A DNA stretch of 64,000 nucleotides from Paenibacillus endoradicis (GTDB lineage Bacteria; Bacillota; Bacilli; Paenibacillales; Paenibacillaceae): the NCBI RefSeq assembly GCF_024721975.1, contig NZ_JANQBB010000001.1, positions 1 through 64,000 of the forward strand, read 5' to 3'. The position numbers were made by a program, and so were the translations under genes. Below are positions 20,223-29,281 of this stretch, piece after piece. The notes below the pieces were generated by a model. That model worked only from the letters and a program-made list of their open reading frames with translations. It did no database searches and was not told the DNA's origin. Every line of letters starts with the position of its first letter. Within the stretch, counting starts at the first letter, position 1.

Positions 20223-20465
20223 TTGAAGAAAAGTAAGTGGTTATTACTATTGCTTATTTTGCTAGGTTTACTTGCAGGTTCACTCATAGGATACTGGCTT
20301 GATGCGGTACCTGGATTATCCTTTCTAACAAATGCAATTGAGACAGATTGGAAGCCTTCCTTTGATCTTCATGTCATTGCCGTTGACTTATCGATACATA
20401 TTAACATTAGTCTATTAAGCATTGTAGGGATGTTAATAGCGATATGGTGGTATCGTAAATTATAG
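20223..20465 (+). CDS. DUF4321-type small membrane protein
   Basis: An 80-residue protein with two membrane segments (about 4-24 and 58-76) and a short loop with WLDAVPGLSFL. Small proteins of this kind (DUF4321) are found before maf in Paenibacilli; the function is unknown. TTG start with AAAGGAAG about 8 nt upstream. Repeat copy B starts 5 nt after its stop. Confidence 0.72.
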   Translation: MKKSKWLLLLLILLGLLAGSLIGYWLDAVPGLSFLTNAIETDWKPSFDLHVIAVDLSIHINISLLSIVGMLIAIWWYRKL

Positions 20466-20470
20466 ATGAA

Positions 20471-20639
20471 ATTCAAAATACTAGGCTGTGATCACGATGT
20501 ATAGCGTAGTAGCTTAGTCGGCATCGAATATGGCACTCATCGGAAGACTGCAATGCTCATGTACCAATAACGTACATTCCGCATTTCGTTTCCTAGCTTT
20601 ATGCCATCTTCTTGGTGCTGACAGCCTAACATTTTGAAT
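20471..20639 (+). repeat. Structured intergenic repeat, copy B (169 bp)
   Basis: End arms 20471-20489 and 20621-20639 pair as ATTCAAAAT..TAGGCTGT / ACAGCCTA..ATTTTGAAT. Compared with the other copies, the outermost pair is A-T instead of G-C. The inner stem is ATGGCA / TGCCAT where copy A has ATGCCAT / ATGGCAT, so both sides changed together. A central hairpin ATGTAC / GTACAT caps it. GTGATCAC is present. It fills the gap between the DUF4321 gene and maf. Confidence 0.85.
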
Positions 20640-20683
20640 CTTTATTGTAATTGAAGTGACAGTGAAGAAGGGGTAGTAAGCAG

Positions 20684-21337
20684 ATGAATGAGCGCATAAT
20701 GCCATATGATTATAAATCGATTAGTCGGTTAGTACTGGCTTCATCGTCACCGCGCCGGAAGGAACTGGTCGCAACACTTGACCTTTCCTTGCCGGTGTCT
20801 GTTTTTTCTTTGGATACGGACGAAACTATTCAAACAGATTGGTCACCAAGTGATACAGTAGAACAGCTAAGTTTGGCAAAGGCAACTGCAGTTAGACAAG
20901 CTATACTAGCTGGAGAAGCTGCTGAATATTCTTTTGATGAGAATTCATTAATATTAGCTGCAGATACGATTGTATTGTTGGATAATGATATATTAGGGAA
21001 ACCTAGTTCCATCGAAGACGCTGTCACGACACTGATGCGTTTACAAGGCAGAGAACATCAGGTGCTGACTGGAGTAACATTACTTCATACAGGTACTGGT
21101 GAGACGCTTGTACAACATCGGGTGACTCATGTGAAGATGCGACCACTCGCTGAAGAAACAATTCGTTCTTATGTTGCAACTGGAGAAAGTTCGGATAAAG
21201 CGGGTTCTTATGGAATTCAAGGGAAAGGTTCTATCCTCGTTGATTCCATTACAGGATGCTATTTTAACGTCGTAGGTTTACCGGTTTCGCTTGTAGCAGA
21301 AATGCTACTACATTTTGATGTTCTGGTCTTACAATAA
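20684..21337 (+). CDS. maf: Maf-type nucleoside triphosphate pyrophosphatase
   Basis: Hydrolyses non-canonical or excess dTTP/UTP-type nucleotides to monophosphates; linked to septum inhibition in Bacillus. The 217-residue protein has the signature LVLASSSPRRKEL near residue 17, AADTIV (catalytic Asp) and KAGSYGIQGKG. The start has AAGGGG 10 nt upstream. The N-terminal extension before LVLASS is about 16 residues, a little longer than usual, so a later ATG at 20699 is also possible. Confidence 0.94.
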   Translation: MNERIMPYDYKSISRLVLASSSPRRKELVATLDLSLPVSVFSLDTDETIQTDWSPSDTVEQLSLAKATAVRQAILAGEAAEYSFDENSLILAADTIVLLDNDILGKPSSIEDAVTTLMRLQGREHQVLTGVTLLHTGTGETLVQHRVTHVKMRPLAEETIRSYVATGESSDKAGSYGIQGKGSILVDSITGCYFNVVGLPVSLVAEMLLHFDVLVLQ

Positions 21338-21368
21338 CTAACTTAATACGGAATGGTGGGAATTGGAC

Positions 21369-22058
21369 ATGGCAGACAGTGGATCTAGCTTGCGTAATGT
21401 CCCCCATAATGAACGTCCTAGAGAGCGCATGATGGCATATGGGGCCGATGCATTAAGTCATGCAGAGTTATTAGCGATATTGCTTAGAACAGGTACGAAA
21501 AGTCAATCTGCTGTAGCATTGGCTACAACGGTATTGCAGCATTGCGGAAGTTTAAGACAACTGGTAGATATGAGTGTAGAAGAGCTTACCGCTATTAAAG
21601 GAATTGGACAAGCAAAAGCATTACAATTACTAGCTGGAATAGAGCTAGGAAAGCGTGTTTCACGTAGTAAACTCGGAGACATTGTAATTGTAAAAAGTCC
21701 TAATGATGCAGCTATGTATATCATGGAAGAACTGCGATATTTGAAGAAAGAACATTTTTTATGTCTGTTTTTGAATACGAAGAACGGGATTATTGCGAAA
21801 GAAACATTATCTGTTGGCACATTGAATGCATCACTCGTTCATCCAAGAGAAGTGTTTCGTTCAGCAATTCGTAATAGTAGTGCTTCCATTGTATGCGCAC
21901 ATAATCATCCTAGCGGTGACCCTACACCTAGTCCAGAAGATATTAAGATTACGAAGAGACTGGTTGAAGCGGGCTCCCTAATTGGTATTGAGATACTTGA
22001 TCATCTGATTATTGGCGATGGAAAATTCGTTAGTTTGAAGGAGCAGGGTTATCTATAA
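21369..22058 (+). CDS. radC: RadC family JAB-domain protein
   Basis: The 229-residue protein has an N-terminal helix-hairpin-helix region (IKGIGQAKALQLLAG) and a C-terminal JAB/MPN metalloprotease-like domain with HNHPSGDPTPSPED, the zinc-binding HxHPSGD motif. The role is uncertain despite the historical link to DNA repair. GGTGGG is better spaced for ATG 21369 than for the in-frame TTG at 21363. It lies between maf and mreB as in B. subtilis. Confidence 0.94.
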   Translation: MADSGSSLRNVPHNERPRERMMAYGADALSHAELLAILLRTGTKSQSAVALATTVLQHCGSLRQLVDMSVEELTAIKGIGQAKALQLLAGIELGKRVSRSKLGDIVIVKSPNDAAMYIMEELRYLKKEHFLCLFLNTKNGIIAKETLSVGTLNASLVHPREVFRSAIRNSSASIVCAHNHPSGDPTPSPEDIKITKRLVEAGSLIGIEILDHLIIGDGKFVSLKEQGYL

Positions 22059-22099
22059 TATAATGTATAGGGATTGACCGACTAGAAGGGAGTTACATC

Positions 22100-23128
22100 A
22101 TGTTTGGAAGTTTTTCGAAAGATTTAGGAATTGATTTAGGCACAGCTAATACTTTAGTGTATATTAAAGGAAAAGGTGTTGTCGTGCGCGAACCATCTGT
22201 GGTCGCGATTCGTAATGATACAAAAGAAATCGTAGAAGTAGGGGAACATGCAAAACTTATGATTGGACGTACACCAGGTAATATTAGTGCGATTCGTCCA
22301 ATGAAAGATGGAGTTATTGCTGATTTTGATATTACTTCTGCAATGATTAAATATTTCATTAAGAAGGCTCAAAAGAGTCGCTCTTTATTTGGTAATCATC
22401 CGAATATTATGATTTGTGTACCTTCTGGTATTACAGCAGTTGAAAAACGTGCTGTAATAGATGCTGCTAAACAAGCAGGCGCAAGGGAAGCTGAAACAAT
22501 TGAAGAACCATTTGCAGCTGCAATTGGGGCGAATCTGCCTGTATGGGAACCAACTGGTAGTATGGTTGTAGACATTGGTGGAGGAACAACTGAAGTTGCT
22601 GTTATTTCACTTGGTGGTATTGTAACTAGCCGTTCTATTCGAGTTGCAGGTGATAATATGGATGAATCGATCATCCAATTCATTAAAAAAACCTATAATT
22701 TATTAATTGGTGAGCGGACTGCGGAACAACTGAAGATGGAAATTGGTTCAGCGACTAAATTATCTCAACCGAAAACGTTAGATATTCGTGGTCGTGATAT
22801 TTTGTCTGGATTACCAAAAACATTAACGATTTCATCAGATGAGGTTACTGATGCGTTAACGGATACCATTGCAGCTATTGTAGAGGCAGTGAAAATTACA
22901 CTTGAAAAATGTCCTCCTGAATTATCAGCAGATATTATAGATCGTGGAATTGTATTAACAGGTGGTGGAGCACTACTTGCGAATTTGGATCAACTATTAA
23001 AAAAAGAGACGGGAATGCCGGTAATTGTAGCGGACAATGCTTTGGATTGTGTAGCGATTGGAACAGGACTTGCGTTAGAGCATCTTGATTTGTTCAAATC
23101 AAAAACTTCACTTAAATCTAGGCGCTAA
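22100..23128 (+). CDS. mreB: Rod shape-determining protein MreB
   Basis: Actin-like filament protein that organises lateral wall synthesis at the inner membrane. 342 residues: [17 protein letters not shown] (phosphate 1), [18 protein letters not shown] (phosphate 2) and [11 protein letters not shown] (adenosine motif). First gene of mreBCD. Strong GAAGGGAG site 9 nt upstream. Confidence 0.98.
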   Translation: MFGSFSKDLGIDLGTANTLVYIKGKGVVVREPSVVAIRNDTKEIVEVGEHAKLMIGRTPGNISAIRPMKDGVIADFDITSAMIKYFIKKAQKSRSLFGNHPNIMICVPSGITAVEKRAVIDAAKQAGAREAETIEEPFAAAIGANLPVWEPTGSMVVDIGGGTTEVAVISLGGIVTSRSIRVAGDNMDESIIQFIKKTYNLLIGERTAEQLKMEIGSATKLSQPKTLDIRGRDILSGLPKTLTISSDEVTDALTDTIAAIVEAVKITLEKCPPELSADIIDRGIVLTGGGALLANLDQLLKKETGMPVIVADNALDCVAIGTGLALEHLDLFKSKTSLKSRR

Positions 23129-23167
23129 GCTTATGCCTGTAATCTCACACATGGCAGGTGAAAACTA

Positions 23168-24052
23168 TTGTTCAATTTTTTAAAGAATAAGCGGCTTTTT
23201 ATGCTTATGATCGGTTTTCTAATATTTATAGTCATGATTGGATTGTCTATCGGTGGTAGACAATCCCTCACATGGCCAGAAAAGTTTTTGAAAGATGCCG
23301 TTGGAGGCATTCAACAAATGATTTATCGGCCCGCTGGTGCAATAGCGGGCTTCTTTCAAGATATGAACAACCTTTCTTCCATCTATGAAGAGAACGAACA
23401 ACTTCGTATGCTCGCCTCTGCCTATGCACGTGATAAGGTAGAATATAATTTTACAAAAAACAAAAATATTGAGCTTCAAGAAGCATTAGATTTCACTTCA
23501 CATCAGAAGGAAATGTATGATTATACATATATGATCGCACAAGTTATTTCCGTCAGTAATGATGCGAATAATCGTACAATCAACATTAATGTAGGCTCTA
23601 AACAAGGCGTCCAAAAAGACATGGCAGTCGTAACTGTTGATGGTTTAGTCGGTTTAGTTAAAGCCGTGACACCGTTTACTGCTTCCGTTACGCCTTATAC
23701 AGAACTTAATTCATTATCTACTGCATTTAATGCCATTTCAGCTACTGTTTTGGATAAAGAAACAGAGTCATTCGGTATTCTCACAGATTATGATGCTGAA
23801 CTCGAACGCATCACGATGACAAAAATTGGTGAAAATGATCCGATAGCTGATGGAGATACCGTAATAACTTCTGGATTTGGTAATATCTATCCACGAGGTT
23901 TGCAGATTGGTACGGTTGAATCACTTAATGTTGGTGATGCAGTTCTGACATACCAAGCAACCATTAAACCTTTTGTCGACTTAAATCAATTAACAGAAGT
24001 ATTCGTTGTGAAAATTCCGCAAATTAACGAAGATGAGGAGCTTACGCCATGA
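23168..24052 (+). CDS. mreC: Rod shape-determining protein MreC
   Basis: A 294-residue bitopic protein: a membrane anchor at about residues 9-29, a coiled coil around 70-110 (YEENEQLRMLASAYARDKVE) and an extracytoplasmic beta domain with NVGSKQGVQKDMAVVTVDGLVG and DGDTVITSGFGNIYPRGLQIG. It connects MreB filaments with wall synthases. TTG start with AGGTGA about 7 nt upstream. The stop overlaps the mreD start by 4 nt. Confidence 0.95.
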   Translation: MFNFLKNKRLFMLMIGFLIFIVMIGLSIGGRQSLTWPEKFLKDAVGGIQQMIYRPAGAIAGFFQDMNNLSSIYEENEQLRMLASAYARDKVEYNFTKNKNIELQEALDFTSHQKEMYDYTYMIAQVISVSNDANNRTININVGSKQGVQKDMAVVTVDGLVGLVKAVTPFTASVTPYTELNSLSTAFNAISATVLDKETESFGILTDYDAELERITMTKIGENDPIADGDTVITSGFGNIYPRGLQIGTVESLNVGDAVLTYQATIKPFVDLNQLTEVFVVKIPQINEDEELTP

Positions 24053-24579
24053 GCTTGAATCGAATCGTTCTGATCATACTTATTGTCTTTGTATTAGAGG
24101 GGGCTTTAATGCCTTGGTTAATACCTAGCAGTTTTGGAGATCGAATTATTCCTCATTTCACATTTGTAATGGTAATTTTTGCTGCAATGTATGGTAGTCG
24201 ACATCAAGCACTTGGATTAGGAATGGGCTTTGGGCTTCTGCAAGATATTATGTATTATGGTCATGTTATGGGAGCACATTTCTTCTTCATGGGCTTAATC
24301 GGATATTCAATTGGTATTCTACTTGAACGCAAGAAAGCTACATTAATGCTTGCCATTTCAGCCATTGGTTTTGCCTGTATTGGTTATGATTCGGTATTAT
24401 ACTTTGTTAATAAAGTATTTAAGCTTACGACGGGCTCTTACCCATGGGCACTAATTCAGTACATTTTACCTAGTTTATTTTTACAACTTGTATTCGCACT
24501 ACTTATCTATGTACCGGTACGTAAAATGTTCGAGTTAAGAAAGCAGTTCCATTCTTCAGTTTCTGCGGAGGAAATATAG
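24049..24579 (+). CDS. mreD: Rod shape-determining protein MreD
   Basis: A 176-residue integral membrane protein with about five hydrophobic segments, no soluble domain, and the family pattern GFGLLQDIMYYG. It overlaps mreC by ATGA, implying translational coupling. Confidence 0.92.
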   Translation: MSLNRIVLIILIVFVLEGALMPWLIPSSFGDRIIPHFTFVMVIFAAMYGSRHQALGLGMGFGLLQDIMYYGHVMGAHFFFMGLIGYSIGILLERKKATLMLAISAIGFACIGYDSVLYFVNKVFKLTTGSYPWALIQYILPSLFLQLVFALLIYVPVRKMFELRKQFHSSVSAEEI

Positions 24580-24637
24580 CGATTAAGAAGGAAAAGCTTG
24601 AACAAATCGAGAATACATTACGTTGGGAGGGACTAAG

Positions 24638-25300
24638 ATGACTGAAAAACAACATATAATGATTAAAGGTGTCAAGGATGGTCTGCTTTTCCTTCTCGAC
24701 GATAAGTGTGAATTCGGGGTGCTAGTTTCAGAGTTAAAGAATAAGATTGAAAAAACTCATCAGCAATTATTGTCTGGTCCTTTAATTCATATCACCGTGA
24801 AGCTTGGTCGAAGAATTATTACAGAAGAACAAACGAAGTTAATTTCAGATATTATTCGATCGCAAGGTAATCTTATGATCCAAGCAATTGAAAGCGATAT
24901 ACCCGCTGAAGAGAAAAATAAGGCTCATGCGGAACTGAAAGTGATGGCGACGATAGTTCGATCAGGACAAGTTATTGAATTTGACGGAGACTTATTATTA
25001 TTAGGTGATGTGCATCCTGGTGGAGTAGTCCGATGCAGTGGCGATATTTATATTTTAGGATCTCTTAAAGGGCAAGCATGCGCAGGTGCCAATGGACGAG
25101 AAGATGCCATCATTGTTGCCTCTTATTTGAAGCCTACTCAATTGAAAATTCATGAAATCATAAGTAAACCATTCGAAGAGTGGGAAGAAACAGATGGTTT
25201 GATGGAATATGCATATATTCAAGATGATGCGATGGTTATACAGAAGTTAACGCTACTACATCGTGAGAACAGATTACCAATTATGATGAGGGGAGTGTAA
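24638..25300 (+). CDS. minC: Septum site-determining protein MinC
   Basis: Inhibitor of FtsZ assembly. The 220-residue protein has an N-terminal MinC_N region and a C-terminal beta-helix with GDVHPGGVVRCSGDIYILGS and GANGREDA, the surface that binds MinD. GGGAGG at 24625-24630 sets ATG 24638, not the in-frame TTG at 24623. Directly followed by minD. Confidence 0.95.
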   Translation: MTEKQHIMIKGVKDGLLFLLDDKCEFGVLVSELKNKIEKTHQQLLSGPLIHITVKLGRRIITEEQTKLISDIIRSQGNLMIQAIESDIPAEEKNKAHAELKVMATIVRSGQVIEFDGDLLLLGDVHPGGVVRCSGDIYILGSLKGQACAGANGREDAIIVASYLKPTQLKIHEIISKPFEEWEETDGLMEYAYIQDDAMVIQKLTLLHRENRLPIMMRGV

Positions 25301-25304
25301 GAGA

Positions 25305-26096
25305 ATGGGAGAAGCCATAGTTATTACATCTGGAAAAGGCGGAGTTGGTAAATCTACAACATCTGCTAACATAGGTACATCGCTTGCATTGTTAGGTAAG
25401 AAAGTAATACTCGTGGATACCGATATTGGTCTTCGTAATCTTGATGTGATTATGGGACTAGAAAATCGTATTATCTATGATATTTGTGATGTTGCAGAAA
25501 GTCGTTGTCGTTTAGAACAAGCAATCATTAAAGATAAACGTTTCGACGAGCTGTACATGTTGCCTGCAGCTCAAACGAAAGATAAAGATGCTATTACACC
25601 AGATCAAGTGAACAAAATTGTGACTGAATTAAAGCAAACTCATGATTTCGTTATCATCGACTGTCCAGCGGGTATTGAACAAGGTTTCCGTAATGCGATA
25701 GCTGGTGCTGAACGTGCGATTATTGTAACCACACCAGAGGCTACCGCAGTTCGTGATGCTGACCGCGTCATTGGTTTGCTTGAGCAGAACAAAATACCTT
25801 CAAAATTAATCGTTAATCGTATACGTCCAGGTATGTTGAAATCAGGTGATATCCTTGATGTTAATGATATTTGCCAAGTACTAGCTATTGATTTGTTAGG
25901 TATTGTACCGGATGATGAAAAAGTAATTGCTAGTGCTAACCACGGTGAGCCAGTTGCTTTGAATCCAGCTTACAAATCAGCTATTGCATATCGCAATATT
26001 GCAAGACGTATGCTTGGCGACATGGTTCCATTGATGGTGCTTGATGAAAAAGTAGGCACTTTCAAAAAGATCCGAAAGCTCTTTGGAATGGGATGA
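25305..26096 (+). CDS. minD: Septum site-determining ATPase MinD
   Basis: Membrane-associated ATPase that recruits MinC. The 263-residue protein has the deviant Walker A motif SGKGGVGKSTTSANIG near the N-terminus, DTDIGLRNLD, and DCPAGIEQGF. The C-terminal amphipathic tail FKKIRKLFGMG is the membrane-targeting helix. 4 nt after minC. Confidence 0.97.
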   Translation: MGEAIVITSGKGGVGKSTTSANIGTSLALLGKKVILVDTDIGLRNLDVIMGLENRIIYDICDVAESRCRLEQAIIKDKRFDELYMLPAAQTKDKDAITPDQVNKIVTELKQTHDFVIIDCPAGIEQGFRNAIAGAERAIIVTTPEATAVRDADRVIGLLEQNKIPSKLIVNRIRPGMLKSGDILDVNDICQVLAIDLLGIVPDDEKVIASANHGEPVALNPAYKSAIAYRNIARRMLGDMVPLMVLDEKVGTFKKIRKLFGMG

Positions 26097-26101
26097 TGTA
26101 G

Positions 26102-27247
26102 TTGCTTAACAAGATAAAAAAAATCGACTGGATGATCTTAATTATTCTTGTAGGATTGATGGTCTTCAGTTATTTTGTTATACGAAGTGCAACCGAAAAT
26201 ACGATATTGTATCATGGCTTTGAAAATAAGCAGCTACTGTATTATATTATCGGATTTGCAGTTGTCATATTATTAGTATTTATAGATTACAGAGTCTTTC
26301 TAAAAGCCTGGTGGATCATTTATATCATTGGAGTTGTCGCGCTCATCCTTATTTTTCCATTAGGTAAAGAGATTAATGGAGCTATTGGATGGTTTGATAT
26401 TGGTGGTATGTCCGTTCAACCTGCTGAAGTAGTGAAATTATTTCTTATTATAGGTATTGCGCATCTTATGGGAAAACGACAAGGTGAACAGCTACGATTC
26501 CGCAGAGATATTATTCCGATCGGAATTTTTTCTCTGATTCCATTTGGACTTGTTATGGCACAACCCGACCTTGGTAATGCAATAATTTACTTCGTTATTG
26601 TTGTCGGCATGTTATGGATAGGTAATGTAAACCATTGGCATGTACTGATTGGTATTGCAGCTTGCGCAATCGCAATAGCAGGTGTGTTATTTATATTTAA
26701 TACATTCAATGACGAGATTAAAGATTATCTTATAGCCGAGAAAAAAACTCACTGGTATGATCGGATCAATACCTTTTTGAATCCTAGTGAAGCATCTGCT
26801 GATGCAAGACATCAATCCGAGAATGCGATTCAAGCAATTGGTTCTGGTGGTTTGTCTGGGCAAGGCTATCTTCAAGGTGGCATGAAAAATGGTGGTTTTA
26901 TTCCTTATCCTTACTCAGATTCAATCTTTGCTGTTATTGGAGAAGAATTTGGTTTTCAAGGTGCAGCGATACTATTACTATTATACTTCTTGCTAATTTA
27001 CAGGATGATTATCGCCTCTTTCAATTGTAAAGATAGGCGAGCCTCGTATTTAATTATTGGAATTGTCTCTATGTTCGTGTTTCAGATTTTCCAAAACATC
27101 GGAATGATGATTGGGTTGATGCCAATTACCGGGATAACTCTTCCGTTTATTAGCTACGGTGGTACTTCAGTGCTGATCAATATGTTTTGTATTGGGTTGG
27201 TGTTGAGTATTAAGGCGCATCAACATATGTACGAACTACCCGACTGA
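26102..27247 (+). CDS. rodA: RodA-type SEDS glycosyltransferase
   Basis: A polytopic SEDS-family peptidoglycan polymerase, 381 residues with about ten membrane segments. Family motifs include ALIQPDLG-like AQPDLGNA, SGGLSGQGYLQGG and FISYGGTSVLINM. Its place behind mreBCD-minCD favours the elongation enzyme RodA over FtsW or SpoVE. The TTG start is 5 nt after the minD stop. B. subtilis has no SEDS gene at this locus, where spoIVFA follows minD. Repeat copy C starts 8 nt after its stop. Confidence 0.9.
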   Translation: MLNKIKKIDWMILIILVGLMVFSYFVIRSATENTILYHGFENKQLLYYIIGFAVVILLVFIDYRVFLKAWWIIYIIGVVALILIFPLGKEINGAIGWFDIGGMSVQPAEVVKLFLIIGIAHLMGKRQGEQLRFRRDIIPIGIFSLIPFGLVMAQPDLGNAIIYFVIVVGMLWIGNVNHWHVLIGIAACAIAIAGVLFIFNTFNDEIKDYLIAEKKTHWYDRINTFLNPSEASADARHQSENAIQAIGSGGLSGQGYLQGGMKNGGFIPYPYSDSIFAVIGEEFGFQGAAILLLLYFLLIYRMIIASFNCKDRRASYLIIGIVSMFVFQIFQNIGMMIGLMPITGITLPFISYGGTSVLINMFCIGLVLSIKAHQHMYELPD

Positions 27248-27255
27248 TAGAGGAA

Positions 27256-27423
27256 GTTCAAAACTGTGGACTGTGATCACGTGGTAACGCGTTGTAGCTT
27301 AGTCGGCATCGAATATGCTCTCCATCGAAAGCCTGCGTGTGCTCACGTACACAATACGTACGCTGTGCTGCTCGTTTTCGCTGAAGTGCATCTTCTTGGT
27401 GCTGACAGCCCACGATTTTGAAG
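27256..27423 (+). repeat. Structured intergenic repeat, copy C (168 bp)
   Basis: Arms 27256-27274 and 27405-27423 pair over most of 19 nt. The inner stem is GAATATGC / GCATCTTC. The apical hairpin is ACGTA-CACAA-TACGT. GTGATCAC and TTCTTGGTGCTGACAG are as in the other copies. Closest to copy E. Confidence 0.85.
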
Positions 27424-27435
27424 CATCAATCAAAG

Positions 27436-27490
27436 TCTCGTGCTGAACATTGTCCGCTCGTGTAAGCATGCGTACACTTTGCTGGGTTAC
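27436..27490 (+). repeat. Short hairpin repeat (type 2), single copy after copy C
   Basis: TCTCGTGCTGAACATTGTCC then CGCTCGTGTAagcatgcgTACACTTTGCTGGG. It matches the unit seen at 37861-37911 and 56781-56831 apart from the loop. The stem is GTGTA / TACAC. Confidence 0.65.
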
Positions 27491-27506
27491 ACCTAGGGTG
27501 AAATAG

Positions 27507-27558
27507 CAACAACAAAAAAGACCAACCGGTAATTACTGGTTGGTCTTTTTTGTTGTTG
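27507..27558. terminator. Strong hairpin terminator after rodA region
   Basis: A perfect 21-bp stem, arms 27507-27527 and 27538-27558, with an A-run on one side and T-run on the other, so it could stop transcription in either direction. It separates the rodA region from spoIVFA. Confidence 0.9.
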
Positions 27559-27627
27559 GTTATTGCATACTTGTCCTTTTACAGTCATACCTATTAGGAA
27601 AGATGATTGTAAATGGAGTTGATACTA

Positions 27628-28374
27628 TTGAGTAAACTGCCAACCAATGTGGAAAATGATCCTGAGAAGTTTTGGAAATTAAATGCGAATCCATGGGAAT
27701 ATGGAAGTCATCACAGTAATAATCCAGAAGATCATGTCGTTCAAGATGAATTAGATGCAAGAAAAAAGTATAGTTTTTTTAGTCATTTGAAAATCCAAAC
27801 AATTATTGCGATTGTAATATTGGGCATTGTATTTATTGCAACACAAATTTCAAACCCCTATGTTGAAAAAGGTAGAAGTTGGTTGGGACGAGAATTGCAG
27901 ACCTCGTTTGACTTTGTAGCTATAGCCAACTGGTATGAAGATGTATTTTCTGGCTCTCCTTCCTTCATTCCTAGTTTTGGTAATAAAAGCGAGTTAGCTT
28001 TAGCCAAGCATAATCAGAATGTTGAAGTCGTTGCCCCTATTGAAAATGGTGTACTTCTTCATACATTTGCAGAATTGCTCAATGGCGTCGAAATTGTAGG
28101 GGAACCAAATGCTGTAGTTCATGCTGTAGAGAAGGGAAGAGTTATTCTAGTAAGAGAACAACAAGATAGTGTCATTATTCAACATGCAGATAAACGTATA
28201 TCGATATATACGAGATTAAATGAAGTCAACGTGCAAGTTAGTGATTGGGTAGAAGCTGGAGCAAACATCGGGAAACTAGCCCCTGTTGCTGATGAAGATT
28301 ATAGTGTGCTATTTCTTGCTATGAAGCAGAATGATCAATATATCGATCCACTGGAAGTGATTTCAGTTGAATAA
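27628..28374 (+). CDS. spoIVFA: SpoIVFA-like M23-fold regulator of SpoIVFB
   Basis: A 248-residue membrane protein: cytoplasmic N-terminus, one membrane segment (about 55-75: TIIAIVILGIVFIATQIS), and an external degenerate M23/LytM domain (about 130-248). The second catalytic HxH of active M23 enzymes is replaced by LFLAMK, so it should be enzymatically inactive, as known for SpoIVFA, which holds SpoIVFB in an inhibited complex. The gene overlaps spoIVFB. TTG 27628 with GGAG 9 nt upstream is preferred over ATG 27613, which overlaps that site. Confidence 0.85.
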   Translation: MSKLPTNVENDPEKFWKLNANPWEYGSHHSNNPEDHVVQDELDARKKYSFFSHLKIQTIIAIVILGIVFIATQISNPYVEKGRSWLGRELQTSFDFVAIANWYEDVFSGSPSFIPSFGNKSELALAKHNQNVEVVAPIENGVLLHTFAELLNGVEIVGEPNAVVHAVEKGRVILVREQQDSVIIQHADKRISIYTRLNEVNVQVSDWVEAGANIGKLAPVADEDYSVLFLAMKQNDQYIDPLEVISVE

Positions 28375-29248
28375 ATGGTTAGAAATTAAATGGAGTCTTC
28401 ATCCTTTATTTATTATGATATTGCTAGCATCTACGTTAACAGGATATTTCCTAGAGTTAATCACTTTATTTCTACTTGTTATTGTCCATGAGTTAGGACA
28501 TATTGTAATGGCTTTTGCTGTCGGATGGCGTGTGAAAGCAGTGAAATTATTACCTTTCGGTGGCGTAGTTGAAGTTGACGAAGGTAATGGTGCATCAGCG
28601 AAAGACGAATGGCTTGTCGCAATAGCGGGTCCCCTACAAAATATATGGATGGCGGCATTTGCTTGGATGATGGGGGACTTAGGCGTATGGTCAATCGAAT
28701 GGACGAACTATCTCATCCAGGCAAATTTATGGTTAGCGGCTTTCAATATGCTGCCGATACTACCACTTGATGGAGGGAAAATAGTACTAGCTATGCTAAG
28801 TTATCGTTTTCAATTTTTCGATGTTCTATTATGGACGGCTAGAATGAGTATTGTTTGTAGTGTTATTTTAATTAGTTATGCGCTATTACCTGTATTTCAG
28901 AAATTAGAAGGAATCAAATTGAACGAACTAATGATTGGAATATTTTTGTTATATTCTAATCTTACTTATCATCGTCATGTTCCTTTTTTATTTTATAGAT
29001 TTTTGCTATTTCGTTCGAAGCGAGTAGAACAACTTGAAGTAGCAGGTGCTCGAGTTGTTCCGATTTTTGCACAATCACAGCAAAGTTTATATGAGGTATT
29101 CAAAAGGTTTAAACGTGAACAACTCCATCTCTTATGTGTCGTTGACGGTGGTACGCGAGGTATGAAACTTTATTCTGAACAAGAGACACTGCAATATAGT
29201 GCAGATGGAAGTAATCTTCATCGTGCAGTTGGTGAACTTTTCCGTTAA
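28367..29248 (+). CDS. spoIVFB: SpoIVFB-type site-2 (M50) protease
   Basis: Intramembrane zinc protease that releases SigK from pro-SigK in the mother cell. The 293-residue protein has about six membrane segments, the zinc motif HELGH at about 42-46 and the second motif NMLPILPLDGGK at about 128-139 supplying the Asp ligand, then a C-terminal region with a CBS-like part (about 225-290). The start codon TTG lies 8 nt inside the end of spoIVFA, so translation is coupled. Confidence 0.9.
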   Translation: MNKWLEIKWSLHPLFIMILLASTLTGYFLELITLFLLVIVHELGHIVMAFAVGWRVKAVKLLPFGGVVEVDEGNGASAKDEWLVAIAGPLQNIWMAAFAWMMGDLGVWSIEWTNYLIQANLWLAAFNMLPILPLDGGKIVLAMLSYRFQFFDVLLWTARMSIVCSVILISYALLPVFQKLEGIKLNELMIGIFLLYSNLTYHRHVPFLFYRFLLFRSKRVEQLEVAGARVVPIFAQSQQSLYEVFKRFKREQLHLLCVVDGGTRGMKLYSEQETLQYSADGSNLHRAVGELFR

Positions 29249-29281
29249 AATGAAAGAAACGGGTAAAGGTGGTGACGAGAA

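Noticed and set aside
20471..20639. Insertion sequence or transposase remnant
   Set aside because: No copy holds a reading frame related to transposases, and no clear target duplication flanks the arms. A non-autonomous mobile element remains possible.
27628..28374. Active M23 endopeptidase
   Set aside because: The second metal-binding HxH is missing and the neighbour is spoIVFB, so an inactive SpoIVFA-type regulator is more likely.
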